Shown: positions 1-11,875 of the stretch, piece by piece
Position numbering within the stretch: the first letter of the stretch is position 1
How the letters are laid out: each line of letters starts with the position of its first letter
Source of the DNA: Nitrosomonas sp. Nm166
GTDB lineage: Bacteria > Pseudomonadota > Gammaproteobacteria > Burkholderiales > Nitrosomonadaceae
Length of the DNA: 48,958 nt
Direction of reading: 5' to 3'
Assembly (NCBI RefSeq): GCF_900112825.1
Contig: NZ_FONE01000023.1
Coordinates: 1-48,958 of the forward strand
Notes under the pieces: generated by a model
What the model was told of the DNA's origin: nothing
Seen by the model: only the letters and a program-made list of their open reading frames with translations
Database searches by the model: none
Made by a program: the position numbers and the translations under genes

Positions 1-124
1 TACTCTGCAACAAGGCCGGATATAAGACTGCAGCCGATTCCTCGCATCGCCAGAACATGAAATATCTCTTGCCATACCGGGAGGCGTCCATATAAGGCTT
101 ATCATGGAGCAGAAATGTAGAAAA

Positions 125-345
125 ATGATGGCTATTGTCGGATTATGGTTTGGAATAGCTATCATCGCAAAAAAACCTGTTTCGGAAGAGATACAATCCG
201 CGCCAAAGCGATAGACCCGGCGGCGATTAAATCTTACTGGACAAAAAAACGCATGGATGAGGCGAAACCTGTTCCTGTGCCGACTACTCCACCGGCAGTT
301 ACCCTTCTAGAACACCGGAAGCTCCTCAATCCATTGAATAATTAA
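125..345 (+). pseudogene. possible decayed secreted-protein start
   Basis: Bases 1-503 hold no convincing intact gene. From the ATG pair at 125/128 one frame encodes a short hydrophobic start (MMAIVGLWFGIAIIA) and stops at 214. The next frame continues with the motif YWTKKRMDEAKP followed by a Pro/Thr/Val-rich linker and stops at 345. A third frame ends in TPEAPQSIE at 341. A YWT..RM..AKP motif followed by proline-rich sequence recalls the propeptide region of secreted trypsin-like proteins, but this is a memory-based resemblance only. I read it as a frameshifted remnant; it could also be chance. Confidence 0.25.
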
Positions 346-454
346 AAGAACAAGTGTTGCTTGGCAGTAATTTTTGGAATGCAGAAATTGACTACACTTA
401 TTACCGATTCTTGTTACCGATTAAACCTCAGCTATTAATTTAATTTTGTCAAAC

Positions 455-480
455 CACTTTCTTGTGCTAACCACAAAGTG
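455..480 (-). terminator. possible hairpin after ftsZ
   Basis: Read on the minus strand, CACTTTGTG, a short loop and CACAAGAAAGTG form a stem about 24 bases beyond the ftsZ stop codon. The bases that follow are T-rich but have no clean T run, so it would be a weak intrinsic terminator at best. Its position at the end of the dcw cluster is the main support. Confidence 0.35.
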
Positions 481-503
481 ACAAAAGAGTATCCTTTAAC
501 CCC

Positions 504-1655
504 TTAGTCAGCTTGTCTTCTCAAAAATGCTGGTATATCCATTGGATCAACACCCGATTGGCGCATAGCTGCCACTGTAGCATTGCTTCTTCTGCCAGTA
601 CGCATGACTGCAGGTTCTTCTGCTGAATATATTGAATCCCGGTCATCTGTTCCGGTACGGCTGTGAATAACCGTCAAGGGTGTGCTCTGACTTTGGCTGG
701 TCAGACCGCCTAATCCCGTAGCAACCATCGTTACGCGTAAATCTTCAGCCATATTTTCATCAATGACGGTACCCACAATAATGGTTGCATCTTCAGCGGT
801 TAAATTCTTAATCGCATTCATCACTTCATGGACTTCTCTCATTTTTAGCGATGAACTGGCAGTGATGTTAACCAGAATACCGCGTGCTCCCGACAAGGAA
901 ACATCTTCCAACAAAGGACTTGATACCGCACGCTCTGCAGCAACACGGGCACGATCTACGCCTGCTGCAATGGCTGAACCCATCATTGCCATACCCATTT
1001 CTGACATGACAGTTTTTACGTCTGCAAAGTCAACGTTAACCAAGCCTGGACAATTAATCACTTCAGCAATACCGGCTACTGCGCCGTACAACACATCATT
1101 AGCAGCTTTAAATGCATCCAGCATAGAAATATCATTACCTAATACCATCATGAGCTTATCATTAGGAATCACGATCAATGAATCTACATGCTGTGAGAGT
1201 GCTTCCATGCCTGCCTTGGCAGCGACCAAGCGTTTTCCTTCAAATGCAAACGGTTTACTGACAACCGCCACGGTTAAAATACCCATTTCTTTGGCAACCT
1301 GCGCAACCACCGGTGCTGCACCCGTTCCTGTTCCTCCTCCCATGCCTGCCGTTATAAACAACATATCTGCACCTTGGATCAATTCCGCAATCCGATCACG
1401 GTCTTCAAGTGCAGCTTCACGACCAATGTCGGGATTCGCTCCTGCGCCCAATCCCTTGGTAATCCCTGTACCCAGCTGTAATATTGTTGGTGCTTTATTG
1501 CCTTTCAATGCCTGCGCATCAGTATTCATACTGATGAACTCAACGCCTTGCATGCCATTCTGAATCATGTGATCCACTGCATTGCTTCCGCAACCACCTA
1601 CACCGACGACTTTGATGACTGCCTCTTGAGTTTCGTTATTTATGATTTCGAACAT
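504..1655 (-). CDS. ftsZ: cell division protein FtsZ
   Basis: FtsZ is the tubulin-like GTPase that forms the cytoplasmic Z-ring. The 383-residue length is normal. The N-terminal GTP-binding part shows VGVGGCGSNAVDHM near residue 17 and the tubulin signature GGGTGTGAAP near residue 107. The conserved C-terminal peptide that binds FtsA and ZipA-type partners is visible as DPMDIPAFLRRQAD, after a short variable linker. A good Shine-Dalgarno (AGGAGA) precedes the ATG at 1655. It is the last gene of the dcw cluster, 65 bases after ftsA. The long plus-strand open frame across it is an antisense shadow. Confidence 0.98.
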   Translation of the reverse strand: MFEIINNETQEAVIKVVGVGGCGSNAVDHMIQNGMQGVEFISMNTDAQALKGNKAPTILQLGTGITKGLGAGANPDIGREAALEDRDRIAELIQGADMLFITAGMGGGTGTGAAPVVAQVAKEMGILTVAVVSKPFAFEGKRLVAAKAGMEALSQHVDSLIVIPNDKLMMVLGNDISMLDAFKAANDVLYGAVAGIAEVINCPGLVNVDFADVKTVMSEMGMAMMGSAIAAGVDRARVAAERAVSSPLLEDVSLSGARGILVNITASSSLKMREVHEVMNAIKNLTAEDATIIVGTVIDENMAEDLRVTMVATGLGGLTSQSQSTPLTVIHSRTGTDDRDSIYSAEEPAVMRTGRRSNATVAAMRQSGVDPMDIPAFLRRQAD

Positions 1656-1720
1656 AATATCTCTCCTTTAGTACATTGAAATTAAGCTACTTGACTGCTA
1701 ACACAATCTTTGGAATCTAA

Positions 1721-2959
1721 TTAAAAATTCCTCTGGAACCAACCTCTCATTCTCGAAAGAATCTGTTTGGCGGAACCGCCCTGCAATTTTGAACCTTGTT
1801 GATGTTGCATTTGCTCGATTCCGGCAAGAATTAAGCCAATGCCCGTAGAATATCGCGGTGTATGAATTACTTCTTTTAAATTGCCATGATAATTAGGCAG
1901 ACCTAATCGCACTGGCATGTGAAAGATTTCCTCGCCCAACTCCACCATACCCCGTAATGAGGCAGAACCGCCGGTAATGACTATTCCTGAGGAAAGTAAT
2001 TCCTCAAATCCACTACGGCGCAGCTCGGCCTGCACCATACAGTAAAGCTCCTCTACTCGTGGTTCTATCACTTCAGCCAGTGTTTGTCGGGAAAGCTGAC
2101 GTGAACCGCGATTACCCACGTCAGGAACTTCCACCATTTCTTGTGTATCAGCGAGGCTTCTCAATGCGCACCCATAATGGCACTTGATGTCTTCAGCACT
2201 CTTAGTTGGGGTACGCAATGCCATCGCAATATCATTCGTTATCTGATCACCAGCAATCGGAATAACTGCCGTGTGCCGGATTGCGCCATTGGTAAACACC
2301 GCGATATCCGTTGTTCCGCCCCCAATGTCCACCAGGCAGACTCCCAGGTCTTTTTCATCTTCGGACAATACCGCCATCGCAGACGCCAATGGCTGCAATA
2401 TTAAATCCCGAACCTCCAGGCCGCATCGATGCACACATTTCATAATATTCTGCGCCGCAGAGACTGCGCCTGTCACAATATGCACTTTCACTTCCAGCCG
2501 TATACCACTCATGCCTACCGGCTCACGCACATCTTCTTGGCCATCGATGATGAACTCCTGATTCAGGATATGCAGAATTTGCTGATCAGCGGGTATATTC
2601 ACGGCTTTAGCTGCTTCCATCACCCGTTCAACATCTTTCTCAGTAACCTCCTTATCCTTGATGGGGACCATGCCATCTGAATTGAAGCCTTTGATATGAC
2701 TGCCGGCAATTCCGGTATAAACTTCATGGATCTTACAATCAGCCATCAATTCCGCTTCTTCCAGCGCCCGTTGAATGGCATTTACCGTAGTTTCGATATT
2801 GGCCACTACCCCTTTCTTCAATCCACGTGAAGGGTGACTGCCCAGGCCAATCACTTCAAAGCCCCCCTCGGGAATGACTTCTGCAACAATGGCAACAATT
2901 TTGGATGTACCAATATCAAGACCAACAATCAGATTTCTGTTTTCTCTAGCCTTATTCAT
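1721..2959 (-). CDS. ftsA: cell division protein FtsA
   Basis: FtsA is the actin-like ATPase that tethers FtsZ to the membrane and recruits late division proteins. The 412-residue product has the actin-fold phosphate loops (VGLDIGTSKIVAIVAE near residue 13 and VDIGGGTTDIAVF near residue 210) and the adenosine motif ITGGSASLRGM near residue 330. It ends in an amphipathic basic helix, ILSRMRGWFQRNF, the usual membrane-targeting tail. It lies between ftsQ (20 bases upstream) and ftsZ, in the standard order. Confidence 0.97.
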   Translation of the reverse strand: MNKARENRNLIVGLDIGTSKIVAIVAEVIPEGGFEVIGLGSHPSRGLKKGVVANIETTVNAIQRALEEAELMADCKIHEVYTGIAGSHIKGFNSDGMVPIKDKEVTEKDVERVMEAAKAVNIPADQQILHILNQEFIIDGQEDVREPVGMSGIRLEVKVHIVTGAVSAAQNIMKCVHRCGLEVRDLILQPLASAMAVLSEDEKDLGVCLVDIGGGTTDIAVFTNGAIRHTAVIPIAGDQITNDIAMALRTPTKSAEDIKCHYGCALRSLADTQEMVEVPDVGNRGSRQLSRQTLAEVIEPRVEELYCMVQAELRRSGFEELLSSGIVITGGSASLRGMVELGEEIFHMPVRLGLPNYHGNLKEVIHTPRYSTGIGLILAGIEQMQHQQGSKLQGGSAKQILSRMRGWFQRNF

Positions 2960-2979
2960 CTAGTTATATCTCCAGGGTC

Positions 2980-3756
2980 TCACGTTTCTCTTTTCGAACC
3001 GGATTTACGGGGTCCATGCTGCATCACTTCTGGCATGCGGATAGCAAAACCATTCGGATAGCGCAAATCTACATATGCTAACGACCCTTCCTGATTAAAT
3101 CGGGCAATGCTGTGGTTATATACTGAAACATAGCGAATAAGCCTTTCTTCAACTTCATTGCGCCCTAATTCCAGCACAGTTCCAGTATTTAACTGAATGC
3201 GCCATGCATAGCGTGGAGTTAGACTGATCTCCACAATAGATTGTTGTAATGGTGTCAAGATTTCGCTGAATCGCTGGTATTGCCGCGCTACTTCTTGTGC
3301 ACTCGCCTCTTTAGGTCCGGTAAAAACAGGTAAATTTTTATCTACTGTGACGCGAAATACTTCGCCATAGGTATTAACTAATGCATGACTCCCCCAATAG
3401 GCCAATGCCTGATGCTCTTCAAGTATTACATTCAAACCATAGGGCCACTCCCTGTTCACTTTGGCATCACGCACCCAAGGTAACTTTATAAAAGCTTCGC
3501 GCACTTCAACGAGATTCACTGAGATGAAGTTTCCTTTAATTTCATTTCTGGAAAGGTGCTCTATTTGCTCGCGAGTCACATTCAGCAAATCTTTAGCATC
3601 AGTTTTCGTACCATTCACAACTTGAATATTAATTTCTTTAATGGGAAAGAATGGTGGCTTGGTAAACCGCAAGCTGATCGCATACAAAACCGTTACCGCT
3701 ACTAAAGTAAACAAGCTGGTGGAGAGTAAATTGAGCGCCCGATGGTTATTCCACAT
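2980..3756 (-). CDS. ftsQ: cell division protein FtsQ
   Basis: FtsQ is the bitopic inner-membrane scaffold that links early and late divisome proteins through FtsB and FtsL. At 258 residues it has a short cytoplasmic N-terminus, one membrane segment at about residues 10-28, a POTRA domain starting near [15 protein letters not shown], and a beta domain ending near [15 protein letters not shown]. The basic C-terminal tail (PRKSGSKRE) is typical of betaproteobacterial versions. Its start overlaps the end of ddl by 11 bases, which indicates translational coupling. Confidence 0.95.
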   Translation of the reverse strand: MWNNHRALNLLSTSLFTLVAVTVLYAISLRFTKPPFFPIKEINIQVVNGTKTDAKDLLNVTREQIEHLSRNEIKGNFISVNLVEVREAFIKLPWVRDAKVNREWPYGLNVILEEHQALAYWGSHALVNTYGEVFRVTVDKNLPVFTGPKEASAQEVARQYQRFSEILTPLQQSIVEISLTPRYAWRIQLNTGTVLELGRNEVEERLIRYVSVYNHSIARFNQEGSLAYVDLRYPNGFAIRMPEVMQHGPRKSGSKRET

Positions 3757-4663
3757 GAGACAAAGCCAATATTCTTATTACCAAATCTTCGAATGAAATT
3801 CCTGCCGCTCCTGCTGCCATCGGTACCAGGCTGTGACTTGTCATACCAGGAGAAGTGTTCGCTTCCAAAAAATAAAATTGTCCTGTCTGATCGAGTATCA
3901 GATCAATCCTTCCCCATCCTTCACATCCCAGCACTTTATAAGCTTGTAATGCTTGCGCCTGAATTGCCGCTTCCAATTCATCCGGCAAACCGCTTGGGCA
4001 GAAATATTGCGTATGACTCGAGAAATACTTGGCCTCATAATCATAAAGCTCCCCTGCTATTTCAATTCTCACGATTGGCAGCGGCGTTTCCCCCAGAATG
4101 GCGACTGTCAGTTCCTTGCCTGCAATAAATTCTTCAGCAAGCACCAAAGCATCATGCTGTGCGGCCAATTGATAGGCTTTTACCAGATCCTGGCTGCGAT
4201 GCACTTTACTCAAACCAATCGTTGATCCCTCGCGTGCCGGTTTAACAATCAGCGGTAAACCCAGTGTTTCAGCTATTTCTTCAAAGTTACTGTCAGCCTG
4301 CAATAGAGTATAACGAGGAGATGGAATACCGGCTGCCTGCCACACCAATTTGGTACGCCATTTATCCATCGCCAGCGCACTGGCCATTACACCACTGCCG
4401 GTATAAGGCAGCCGCATCCATTCGAGCGCGCCCTGAATCGTACCATCTTCACCAAAGCGTCCATGCAGTGCGATAAATGCTCTGTCGAAGCCTTGATGCA
4501 ACAGGGCTTCCAGTGCATGCTCTGCTGGATCAAACGGATGTGCATCAACATCTCTTTGACGCAATGCTTCCAGAACAGCTTTTCCACTTTGCAGCGAAAT
4601 ATCACGTTCCGCAGACCGACCGCCCAGCAGTACTGCCACTTTGGCAAAGTTATACGCAACCAC
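3746..4663 (-). CDS. ddl: D-alanine--D-alanine ligase
   Basis: This ATP-grasp enzyme joins two D-alanines for addition by MurF. The 305-residue length fits the DdlB type. Visible motifs are [14 protein letters not shown] at the N-terminus, [28 protein letters not shown], and the C-terminal Mg/ATP site [17 protein letters not shown]. The start is a GTG that shares one base with the TAG stop of murB (TAGTG), so initiation probably depends on coupling. Reading from KVAVLLGG onward matches the family start well. Confidence 0.96.
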   Translation of the reverse strand: MVAYNFAKVAVLLGGRSAERDISLQSGKAVLEALRQRDVDAHPFDPAEHALEALLHQGFDRAFIALHGRFGEDGTIQGALEWMRLPYTGSGVMASALAMDKWRTKLVWQAAGIPSPRYTLLQADSNFEEIAETLGLPLIVKPAREGSTIGLSKVHRSQDLVKAYQLAAQHDALVLAEEFIAGKELTVAILGETPLPIVRIEIAGELYDYEAKYFSSHTQYFCPSGLPDELEAAIQAQALQAYKVLGCEGWGRIDLILDQTGQFYFLEANTSPGMTSHSLVPMAAGAAGISFEDLVIRILALSHVE

Positions 4664-5682
4664 TACGCATACCCCCTGACATCGCCTACAATCCGGACTT
4701 CCTGGATTAGCTCAATCCCTGTCTCTTTCCTAACTTTGTCTTGCACCAGCATCATCAATGCTTCAATATCGGTCGCACTGGCATTGCCTGTGTTGACGAT
4801 AAAATTGGCGTGTATGGGTGACACCATGGCGTCACCCATACACCTCCCCTTCAAACCACAAACTTCAATCAAACGTGCCGCATAATCTCCAGGAGGATTG
4901 CGAAATACTGAACCTGCATTTGGCTGATTGAGCGGCTGACTGCCAACGCGCCGCGCCAGCAATTGTTTAATTCGCTGCTGGGATTCGGTCTGATCGCCAC
5001 CTGGCAACTGCAGATACCCGCCTGCAAACCATTCTGTTTCAGCTGTACTGGTCAATGTGCGCTGCAGTTTTACACTGCGATAGCCAATCGCATATTCGCC
5101 AGGCCGGCGGATAAACATTTGTCCGCTACGATTAATTACCTGCACACGCGCTACGATTCCCCAGGTCTCGGATCCAAAACAGCCGGCGTTCATAGCCAAT
5201 GCGCCGCCTATCGTGCCTGGAATACCTGCCAGAAATTCTGCACCTGCCAGATGATGCCTGGCGGCAAATCGAGCAACCTTTGCACAAGCTACACCGGCAC
5301 CGGCATAGATCAGCCCGCCGGCTTGATTTTGCTCAATCAATCGCAAATCCTTGAGTCGCCCATGCAGCGCTATGACAGTACCGCGTAAACCTCCATCCCT
5401 GATCAACAGATTGCTGCCCAATCCAATGGCATACATTGGCTCAGAGGGCGATTTCAGCAGAAAATTTGCAAGATCATCCAAATCCGCCGGTATGTAATAA
5501 CGTTCTGCATATCCTCCAGTGCGCCATGAAATATGCTTTCTCATAGGTTCGTTAATGCGCATTTCTCCACGCAGAATTGGCATAGCTGCCTCATCGATCA
5601 GTTGATCAGTTATTGATATACCGGACGCTGTGTTTTGTGACAGACCGGCCAATCTCCACTGATGCTCAGTAGTCATAACCAT
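4663..5682 (-). CDS. murB: UDP-N-acetylenolpyruvoylglucosamine reductase MurB
   Basis: MurB is the FAD- and NADPH-dependent reductase that makes UDP-MurNAc. The 339-residue product has the FAD-binding pattern with [14 protein letters not shown] near residue 108, [19 protein letters not shown] near residue 153, and the proton-donor serine motif [15 protein letters not shown]. The C-terminal [10 protein letters not shown] segment is also present. The ATG at 5682 overlaps the murC stop by 17 bases; an in-frame ATG two codons later is an alternative. The first 35 residues before the conserved domain are weakly conserved. Confidence 0.95.
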   Translation of the reverse strand: MVMTTEHQWRLAGLSQNTASGISITDQLIDEAAMPILRGEMRINEPMRKHISWRTGGYAERYYIPADLDDLANFLLKSPSEPMYAIGLGSNLLIRDGGLRGTVIALHGRLKDLRLIEQNQAGGLIYAGAGVACAKVARFAARHHLAGAEFLAGIPGTIGGALAMNAGCFGSETWGIVARVQVINRSGQMFIRRPGEYAIGYRSVKLQRTLTSTAETEWFAGGYLQLPGGDQTESQQRIKQLLARRVGSQPLNQPNAGSVFRNPPGDYAARLIEVCGLKGRCMGDAMVSPIHANFIVNTGNASATDIEALMMLVQDKVRKETGIELIQEVRIVGDVRGYA

Positions 5683-7093
5683 TCACAACAATCCGCTTAT
5701 CTCTCACATACGCGATATGCGGTGCAACCTTTGCGACAGAGCCTGCGCCCATTATCAGCACGATATCGCCATCTTGCACCGCATCAAGTATCGCAACTGG
5801 TAAATCATCTACCTCCTCAATATAAATAGGCTCAACCTTACCTAGCACCCGGATGGAACGCGCTAGTGATTTACTGTCAGCGGCAACAATGGGATCCTCA
5901 CCTGCCGGATACACTTCCGTTAGTAACAACACATCAGCTTGGGACAAGACTTTAATGAAATCTTCGAATACATCCCGGGTACGGGTATAGCGATGCGGTT
6001 GAAATGCTAATACCAGGCGCTGACCAGGAAAAGCGCCTCGAGCCGCTCTGATGGTTGCTTCCATCTCGGCCGGATGATGGCCATAGTCATCAATCAGCGT
6101 AAAACTTTTCTGCGCGGATAATTTAATTTCTCCATATCGCTGAAAACGCCTTTCTACGCCTTTGAATTCTGAAAGCGCCTTGGCAATGGCTGCATCCGGC
6201 ACACCGATCTCATTGGCGACGGTAATGGCCGCTAGTGCGTTTTGAATGTTATGCAGTCCTGGTAAGTTAAGCGTGATATCGAGTTTACGCCCCGAACCAT
6301 TCACACCCACTACGGCAGTAAATATCATTTGACCGCTATGATGTTGAATATCAATGGCGCGAACTTGTGCATTCTCAGACAATCCATAGGTAGTAATTGG
6401 CTTGGTAATTGCTGACATCACCTCGCGCACATTCGGATCATCTATACACAATACCGCCATCCCGTAGAAAGGCAGATGCTGTACAAATTCCACAAATGTT
6501 TGCTTTAATCGGTTGAAGTCATGACCATAGGTCTCCATATGATCAGCATCGATATTGGTCACCACCGCTAGCACCGGTTGCAAATACAGAAATGAAGCAT
6601 CCGATTCATCGGCCTCAACGACAATGAATTCTCCTTTTCCTAGTTTGGCATGGCAACCTGCTGCTTGCAGTTTTCCGCCGATAACAAATGTAGGGTCCAT
6701 ATCAGCTGCCGCCAGTATGCTGGCAATCAAGCTGGTGGTAGTGGTTTTGCCATGGGTGCCTGCTATCGCGATGCCGTTACGCAATCTGAGCAATTCGGCC
6801 AGCATGAGCGCACGCGGTACGACTGGAATATTTTTGTTTCTTGCTGCAATCACTTCAGGATTATCCGGTTTGACTGCTGTCGAGGTAACCACCACGTCAG
6901 CATCGGCTATCTGCTGGCTTGCATGACCTACGTGTACTTTCACACCAAGCCTGCTCAAACGTTGGATGACTGGACTATCCATTAAATCAGAACCACTTAC
7001 CTGATAGCTCAGATTAATGAAAACTTCAGCAATACCGCTCATCCCAGCACCACCGATACCCACAAAATGAATGTGCTTGACTTTATGCTTCAT
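5666..7093 (-). CDS. murC: UDP-N-acetylmuramate--L-alanine ligase MurC
   Basis: MurC adds L-Ala to UDP-MurNAc, the first amino-acid step of the stem peptide. I prefer the ATG at 7093 ([10 protein letters not shown], 475 residues) over an upstream TTG at 7114, because GGAG lies six bases before it and the family starts there. Motifs are [17 protein letters not shown], the P-loop [14 protein letters not shown] near residue 112, and the C-terminal [10 protein letters not shown]. The chosen start overlaps murG by 11 bases. Confidence 0.96.
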   Translation of the reverse strand: MKHKVKHIHFVGIGGAGMSGIAEVFINLSYQVSGSDLMDSPVIQRLSRLGVKVHVGHASQQIADADVVVTSTAVKPDNPEVIAARNKNIPVVPRALMLAELLRLRNGIAIAGTHGKTTTTSLIASILAAADMDPTFVIGGKLQAAGCHAKLGKGEFIVVEADESDASFLYLQPVLAVVTNIDADHMETYGHDFNRLKQTFVEFVQHLPFYGMAVLCIDDPNVREVMSAITKPITTYGLSENAQVRAIDIQHHSGQMIFTAVVGVNGSGRKLDITLNLPGLHNIQNALAAITVANEIGVPDAAIAKALSEFKGVERRFQRYGEIKLSAQKSFTLIDDYGHHPAEMEATIRAARGAFPGQRLVLAFQPHRYTRTRDVFEDFIKVLSQADVLLLTEVYPAGEDPIVAADSKSLARSIRVLGKVEPIYIEEVDDLPVAILDAVQDGDIVLIMGAGSVAKVAPHIAYVRDKRIVVNGYDY

Positions 7094-8174
7094 GCAGCGC
7101 TCCACTGAGTTCAATACAGGCTTCAGCCACTATTCTGGTTGCCTCTGGCTTTGCCAGACTGCGCGCAATCATTGACATACCGAGTAATTTCTCCCGCGTC
7201 AGATTCATTAACAACTCAGCCAGCTTGTGCGCAGTCAATTCATTTTGCGGCACTAACATGGCAGCACCATGGCTGGAAAGAAACCTGGCATTATTGGTTT
7301 GATGGTCATCGACAGCATAGGGGTACGGCACCAGTATGCTGGCAACCCCTGCTGCACTCAATTCTGCGATCGTCAATGCGCCAGCACGACAAAGCACCAA
7401 ATCACTGGCGGCGTAGCGTTTAGCCATGTCATCGATAAATGCACGCACTTCTCCTTCCAATTGCAGATCTGCATAGACTTTTTTCACTGTCTCCCAATGC
7501 ATCGTGCCCGCTTGATGAACTACAGTCGGGCGTAGGCGCTCGGGTATTAATTTAAGCGCCTGCGGCACCACGGCATTTAAAATTTGTGCACCAAGGCTGC
7601 CGCCCACAACGAGCAACTTGAGTTTTCCCTCTCGCCCTAGAAAACGCTTGTCTGGTGCCTCCATCTGCGCAATTTCAGAACGTACTGGATTACCTGAGAA
7701 AACTATTTTTTCTTTATTCGCAAGCATGGCACCCGGAAAACCCAGCATGATTTTATCTGCCAGGCTGGCCAGAATTTTGTTGGTTAAACCCGGCAATGAG
7801 TTCTGTTCATGAATGATCAGTGGCTTATTGAATAGAGATGCCATCATGCCGCCTGGAAAAGCTGGATACCCCCCCATTCCTAAAACCACATCCGGTTTTA
7901 CTCGGCGTATGATGCGAACGCTTTGCAGAAATGCTTTAATTAAACGTAGTGGCAACATTAACCAAGTAGTCAATCGCTTACCCCGCAATCCGGAAAAGCT
8001 GATGACTTCTGTTGCATACCCATGCTGTGGAACCAGCGTTGATTCCATACCCGCCTTGGTTCCCAGCCATACAATATGCCATCCCAATTCCCTTAAATAG
8101 TCAGCCACCGCCAGGCCTGGAAACACGTGCCCACCTGTTCCCCCAGCCATAATCAAAATAGTTCGTGGTCTCAT
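7083..8174 (-). CDS. murG: lipid II synthase MurG
   Basis: MurG is the GT28 glycosyltransferase that adds GlcNAc to lipid I on the inner face of the membrane. The 363-residue reading starts at the ATG at 8174, which overlaps the ftsW stop as ATGA; a TTG at 8210 would add 12 unconserved residues. Motifs are the N-terminal [17 protein letters not shown], the acceptor site [22 protein letters not shown], and the UDP-GlcNAc site [15 protein letters not shown] followed by DDHQTNNA. Confidence 0.96.
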   Translation of the reverse strand: MRPRTILIMAGGTGGHVFPGLAVADYLRELGWHIVWLGTKAGMESTLVPQHGYATEVISFSGLRGKRLTTWLMLPLRLIKAFLQSVRIIRRVKPDVVLGMGGYPAFPGGMMASLFNKPLIIHEQNSLPGLTNKILASLADKIMLGFPGAMLANKEKIVFSGNPVRSEIAQMEAPDKRFLGREGKLKLLVVGGSLGAQILNAVVPQALKLIPERLRPTVVHQAGTMHWETVKKVYADLQLEGEVRAFIDDMAKRYAASDLVLCRAGALTIAELSAAGVASILVPYPYAVDDHQTNNARFLSSHGAAMLVPQNELTAHKLAELLMNLTREKLLGMSMIARSLAKPEATRIVAEACIELSGALHEA

Positions 8175-9331
8175 ACAGTAAGCCCTCGCAAGCGCTGACG
8201 ATTTTCCCAATCAATGCGCAACAATACCGCCAAAGCAATACAATTTGCCGTGATGCTGCTACCGCCAAAACTCAGCAAAGGCAGCGTTAAGCCTTTAGTC
8301 GGCAAAACGCCCATATTGACGCCCATATTGATCAATCCCTGCAAACCGATCCAGATACCAATTCCTTGCGCTACCAAGGCGGAGAAGGGATATCCCAGTT
8401 TCGCAGCCAGCCGACCGATAATAAAAGCGCGCAAAATCAACCCGATAAATAAAGCAATGACCGCAACAACGCCAACAAAACCAAGTTCTTCAGCCAATAC
8501 CGAAAGCAAGAAATCGGTATGCGCTTCGGGCAGATAAAATAGTTTTTCGACACTTCCTCCCAAGCCAACACCAAGCCATTCACCCCGTCCAAATGCGATC
8601 AGCGCATGACTCAATTGATAGCCCTTCCCATAGGGATCGGCCCAGGGATCCATAAATGCCACCACTCGGTCCAACCGATATGGCGAAGTTAGAATTAATC
8701 CATATAAACCGGCAGCGAGGATACTGATCAGTCCAATAAATATTTTTAAACTGACCCCTCCCAGAAATAGGATAGATATTGCCAGCGTCGTTACTACAAA
8801 AAAAGCGCCGAAATCCGGTTCCAGTAACAATAAAAAACCTACCAAGGCCATTACAAGGGTGATTGGAAGAAATCCTTTCAGCAGATAACTCAAATCTGCT
8901 GTCTTACGATTCACATAGTCAGCGGCATACAGGATCATCACCAATTTCATAAATTCAGACGGTTGCAAATTCACCACATACAGTGAAATCCAGCGTTGGC
9001 TGCCATTGACTTCATGACCAATGCCTGGAACTAAAACAAGCACCAACAATAAAGTGCTCGCGATAAACAGATAGCTGACATACCTTTGCCATACCTGCAG
9101 CGGGACCTGAAAAGCGATGAATCCCAATATCAACCCCACAGCCAGATAGATACTGTGTCGTAATAAATAATGATAAGCACGATCAACACCAAATTGTGCT
9201 TCTGCAATCGCAATGGAGGCGGAGTAAATCATGACTAATCCAATACTCAGCAACAGCAAAGTCGACCACACCAGCACCTGATCAAAGTCAGTCATCACCC
9301 TTGGTTTCTGATTGTTTGCTTGGTAGATCAT
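8171..9331 (-). CDS. ftsW: SEDS peptidoglycan glycosyltransferase FtsW
   Basis: FtsW is the septal SEDS-family polymerase that works with FtsI. The 386-residue protein has about ten hydrophobic segments and the family signatures [29 protein letters not shown] and, near the end, [13 protein letters not shown]. The first membrane segment begins after a short cytoplasmic tail. The stop overlaps murG, and the start lies three bases after the murD stop codon. Confidence 0.96.
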   Translation of the reverse strand: MIYQANNQKPRVMTDFDQVLVWSTLLLLSIGLVMIYSASIAIAEAQFGVDRAYHYLLRHSIYLAVGLILGFIAFQVPLQVWQRYVSYLFIASTLLLVLVLVPGIGHEVNGSQRWISLYVVNLQPSEFMKLVMILYAADYVNRKTADLSYLLKGFLPITLVMALVGFLLLLEPDFGAFFVVTTLAISILFLGGVSLKIFIGLISILAAGLYGLILTSPYRLDRVVAFMDPWADPYGKGYQLSHALIAFGRGEWLGVGLGGSVEKLFYLPEAHTDFLLSVLAEELGFVGVVAVIALFIGLILRAFIIGRLAAKLGYPFSALVAQGIGIWIGLQGLINMGVNMGVLPTKGLTLPLLSFGGSSITANCIALAVLLRIDWENRQRLRGLTV

Positions 9332-9334
9332 CCG

Positions 9335-10747
9335 TTAATGTTTCTTCTGTCCGAAACTAAAAAATCTATTTTCAATGTCCTTGACCGCTGCTACAAACAC
9401 TTCTGCGCGGTGAATGTAATTTCTAAACATATCGAAACTGGCGCATGCAGGTGACAGCAATACCACATCGCCACCATGCGCCAATAAAAAACTTTTCTGC
9501 ATGGCTTCCTCCATCGTGACCGCAAAATGCAAAGGCACGCCGCAGTCTTTCAGTTCATCCGCAATGAGCCCTGCATCTCGGCCAATCAACACCACCGCTC
9601 GTGCATTATCAGCAACAGATTGCTTCAAAAGAGAAAAATCCTGACCCTTGCCATCACCGCCAGCAATTAAAATCACGTTCTGTTTCATGCCATTTAAGGC
9701 TGCCACTGTCGCACCTACATTCGTGCTTTTGGAATCATCATAGAAAGTGACACCATTGAACGCCGCAACCTTTTCCATTCGATGCGGTAAGCCTCTAAAC
9801 TCCCGTAAAGCTGACAGTAGCGGCTCAACCGCTACCCCCAGTGCACGACATATGGCCAGTGCTGCCAAGCCATTGGCGGCATTATGTAATCCATTCACAA
9901 CCAATTCGGAAGTTTTCATTAATTGCATATCTCCTTCCGTCAGCCATAAATCATCCTCATCACGGATAAGGCCAAAATCTGCTTGGGTCGGAGGCTCATC
10001 AATACCAAAAGTGATTTGCTTTCTACTGCTCAATGCCACAGCACGAACCAATGGATCGTTCCGATTTAAGACCTGTATTCCCTCATTTTTTTCATGCAAA
10101 AAAACTCTGGCTTTTGCCGTGGTGTAATCTTTCATATTCGCATAGCGGTCTAAATGATCTTCACTCAGATTAAGCACTGTAGCCACATCTGCATTTAAAT
10201 TATGGGTGGTTTCCAATTGAAAGCTGGATATTTCAAGAATCCAAGCTTGCGGCAAATTGCCTGCATCCATGCGTTGCATCAGCGCATTCAGAACGGCCGG
10301 GCCAATATTGCCTGCCACTTCCACATTCCAGTCCGCTTTTTTCAGCATCGCCCCTACCATGGCGGTGACTGTTGTTTTTCCATTAGATCCCGTGATCGCA
10401 ACAATCTTCGGTCGAGGCAAATTGCTCTGCTCAAGCGCCCACGCAAAAAGAACCATGTCGCCGACCACCGGTATGCCACGCTGAATGGCCTGCTGCACGC
10501 AAGGATCCGCCAAGGGAACACCAGGGCTGATTGCAATCATCTCGATATCATCAAAAATTCTGGCCTCAAACTTGCCTATGTGAACCTTCAACTGAGGAAA
10601 AGCATTCGCGATTTCCTTCCACCCAGGCGGCTCTGTACGACTATCCGCCACACGCACTTCCGCGCCCTGGCGGGATAACCATTTCATCATGGACAAGCCA
10701 GTTTCACCCATCCCCAACACCAATATTATTTTACCTTCCAGATTCAT
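9335..10747 (-). CDS. murD: UDP-MurNAc-L-alanine--D-glutamate ligase MurD
   Basis: MurD adds D-Glu to UDP-MurNAc-L-Ala in the cytoplasm. The 470-residue product opens with an NAD-like fold ([17 protein letters not shown]), has the ATP loop [18 protein letters not shown] near residue 118, and a ligase C-terminal domain with [16 protein letters not shown] and [11 protein letters not shown]. Its ATG overlaps the mraY stop as ATGA. Confidence 0.96.
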   Translation of the reverse strand: MNLEGKIILVLGMGETGLSMMKWLSRQGAEVRVADSRTEPPGWKEIANAFPQLKVHIGKFEARIFDDIEMIAISPGVPLADPCVQQAIQRGIPVVGDMVLFAWALEQSNLPRPKIVAITGSNGKTTVTAMVGAMLKKADWNVEVAGNIGPAVLNALMQRMDAGNLPQAWILEISSFQLETTHNLNADVATVLNLSEDHLDRYANMKDYTTAKARVFLHEKNEGIQVLNRNDPLVRAVALSSRKQITFGIDEPPTQADFGLIRDEDDLWLTEGDMQLMKTSELVVNGLHNAANGLAALAICRALGVAVEPLLSALREFRGLPHRMEKVAAFNGVTFYDDSKSTNVGATVAALNGMKQNVILIAGGDGKGQDFSLLKQSVADNARAVVLIGRDAGLIADELKDCGVPLHFAVTMEEAMQKSFLLAHGGDVVLLSPACASFDMFRNYIHRAEVFVAAVKDIENRFFSFGQKKH

Positions 10748-11829
10748 CTTAGTTTTAATGTCGATAATCCAAACAGCACCAGAATGAGCGTAATAATCCA
10801 GAATCTGACCACTACCTGATTTTCTTTCCAGCCTTTCAATTCATAATGATGATGCAATGGCGCCATGCGAAAAATACGCTTACCCAGCAATTTGAAGGAA
10901 GCAACCTGCAACATCACCGATAACGCTTCAACGACAAACACTCCCCCCATAATCACCAGCACAATTTCCTGACGCACAATAACAGTGACAACACCCAACG
11001 CAGCACCCAAAGCGAGCGCACCTACATCCCCCATAAACACTTCGGCCGGATAGGCGTTAAACCACAAAAAAGCGAGCCCTGCGCCTGCCAGCGCGCCGCA
11101 AAATATGGATAGTTCTCCCGTATTGGGGATATAAGGAATTCCCAGATACTTGGCAAATACAACATGCCCTGTGGCATAGGCAAAAACTGCCAGTGCACTG
11201 CTGATCATGACTGTGGGCATAATCGCCAAACCATCCAATCCATCAGTCAGGTTCACTGCATTACTGGTGCCAACGATGACAAAATAGGCCAATATGACAA
11301 ACCCTGTCACTCCCAATGGAATCGCTACTTCCTTAAAAAACGGCACAATCATATCTGTCTGGGCTGACATTTCAGCAGTCAAAGCCAGGTACACCGCAAT
11401 GATGATCGCGATCACGGATTGCCAAAAAAATTTGGCGCTCGCGGACAGCCCTTTCGGGTTGCGATATACCACTTTCCGATAATCATCGATCCAGCCAATT
11501 GCCCCAAACCCCAGTGTAGTCAGCAACACCACCCAAACGTATCGATTACTTAAATCGGCCCATAACACAGTCGTCAATACCATTGACATCAATATCAGTG
11601 TACCCCCCATGGTGGGTGTTCCCGCTTTCACAAGATGTGTCTGTGGACCATCATCACGCACTGACTGGCCGATTTTATAAGCAGTCAATTTGCGGATCAT
11701 CATTGGACCAATGATGAAAGAAATCACCAGTGCTGTGAGGACAGCCAACATAGTACGCAAGGTGATGTAACTGAACACATTGAAGGCACGAATATCCTGA
11801 GCCAGCCATTGAGAGAACGCTAACAGCAT
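10744..11829 (-). CDS. mraY: phospho-MurNAc-pentapeptide transferase MraY
   Basis: MraY moves phospho-MurNAc-pentapeptide onto undecaprenyl phosphate to form lipid I. The 361-residue integral membrane protein shows [11 protein letters not shown] near residue 70, IDDYRKV, the catalytic [13 protein letters not shown] segment near residue 195, [15 protein letters not shown], and the histidine cluster [13 protein letters not shown] near the end. It begins 46 bases after the murF stop, one of the few real gaps in the cluster. Confidence 0.97.
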   Translation of the reverse strand: MLLAFSQWLAQDIRAFNVFSYITLRTMLAVLTALVISFIIGPMMIRKLTAYKIGQSVRDDGPQTHLVKAGTPTMGGTLILMSMVLTTVLWADLSNRYVWVVLLTTLGFGAIGWIDDYRKVVYRNPKGLSASAKFFWQSVIAIIIAVYLALTAEMSAQTDMIVPFFKEVAIPLGVTGFVILAYFVIVGTSNAVNLTDGLDGLAIMPTVMISSALAVFAYATGHVVFAKYLGIPYIPNTGELSIFCGALAGAGLAFLWFNAYPAEVFMGDVGALALGAALGVVTVIVRQEIVLVIMGGVFVVEALSVMLQVASFKLLGKRIFRMAPLHHHYELKGWKENQVVVRFWIITLILVLFGLSTLKLR

Positions 11830-11875
11830 AAGAACTCCAGACGTTGTAACCGGTTGTTGAGCATCGTTCGTCCCT

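Noticed and set aside
763-1563. 266-codon plus-strand open frame
   Set aside because: It lies fully antisense to ftsZ, which is certain, and its protein has the Ser/Thr/Ala-rich look of a shadow frame.
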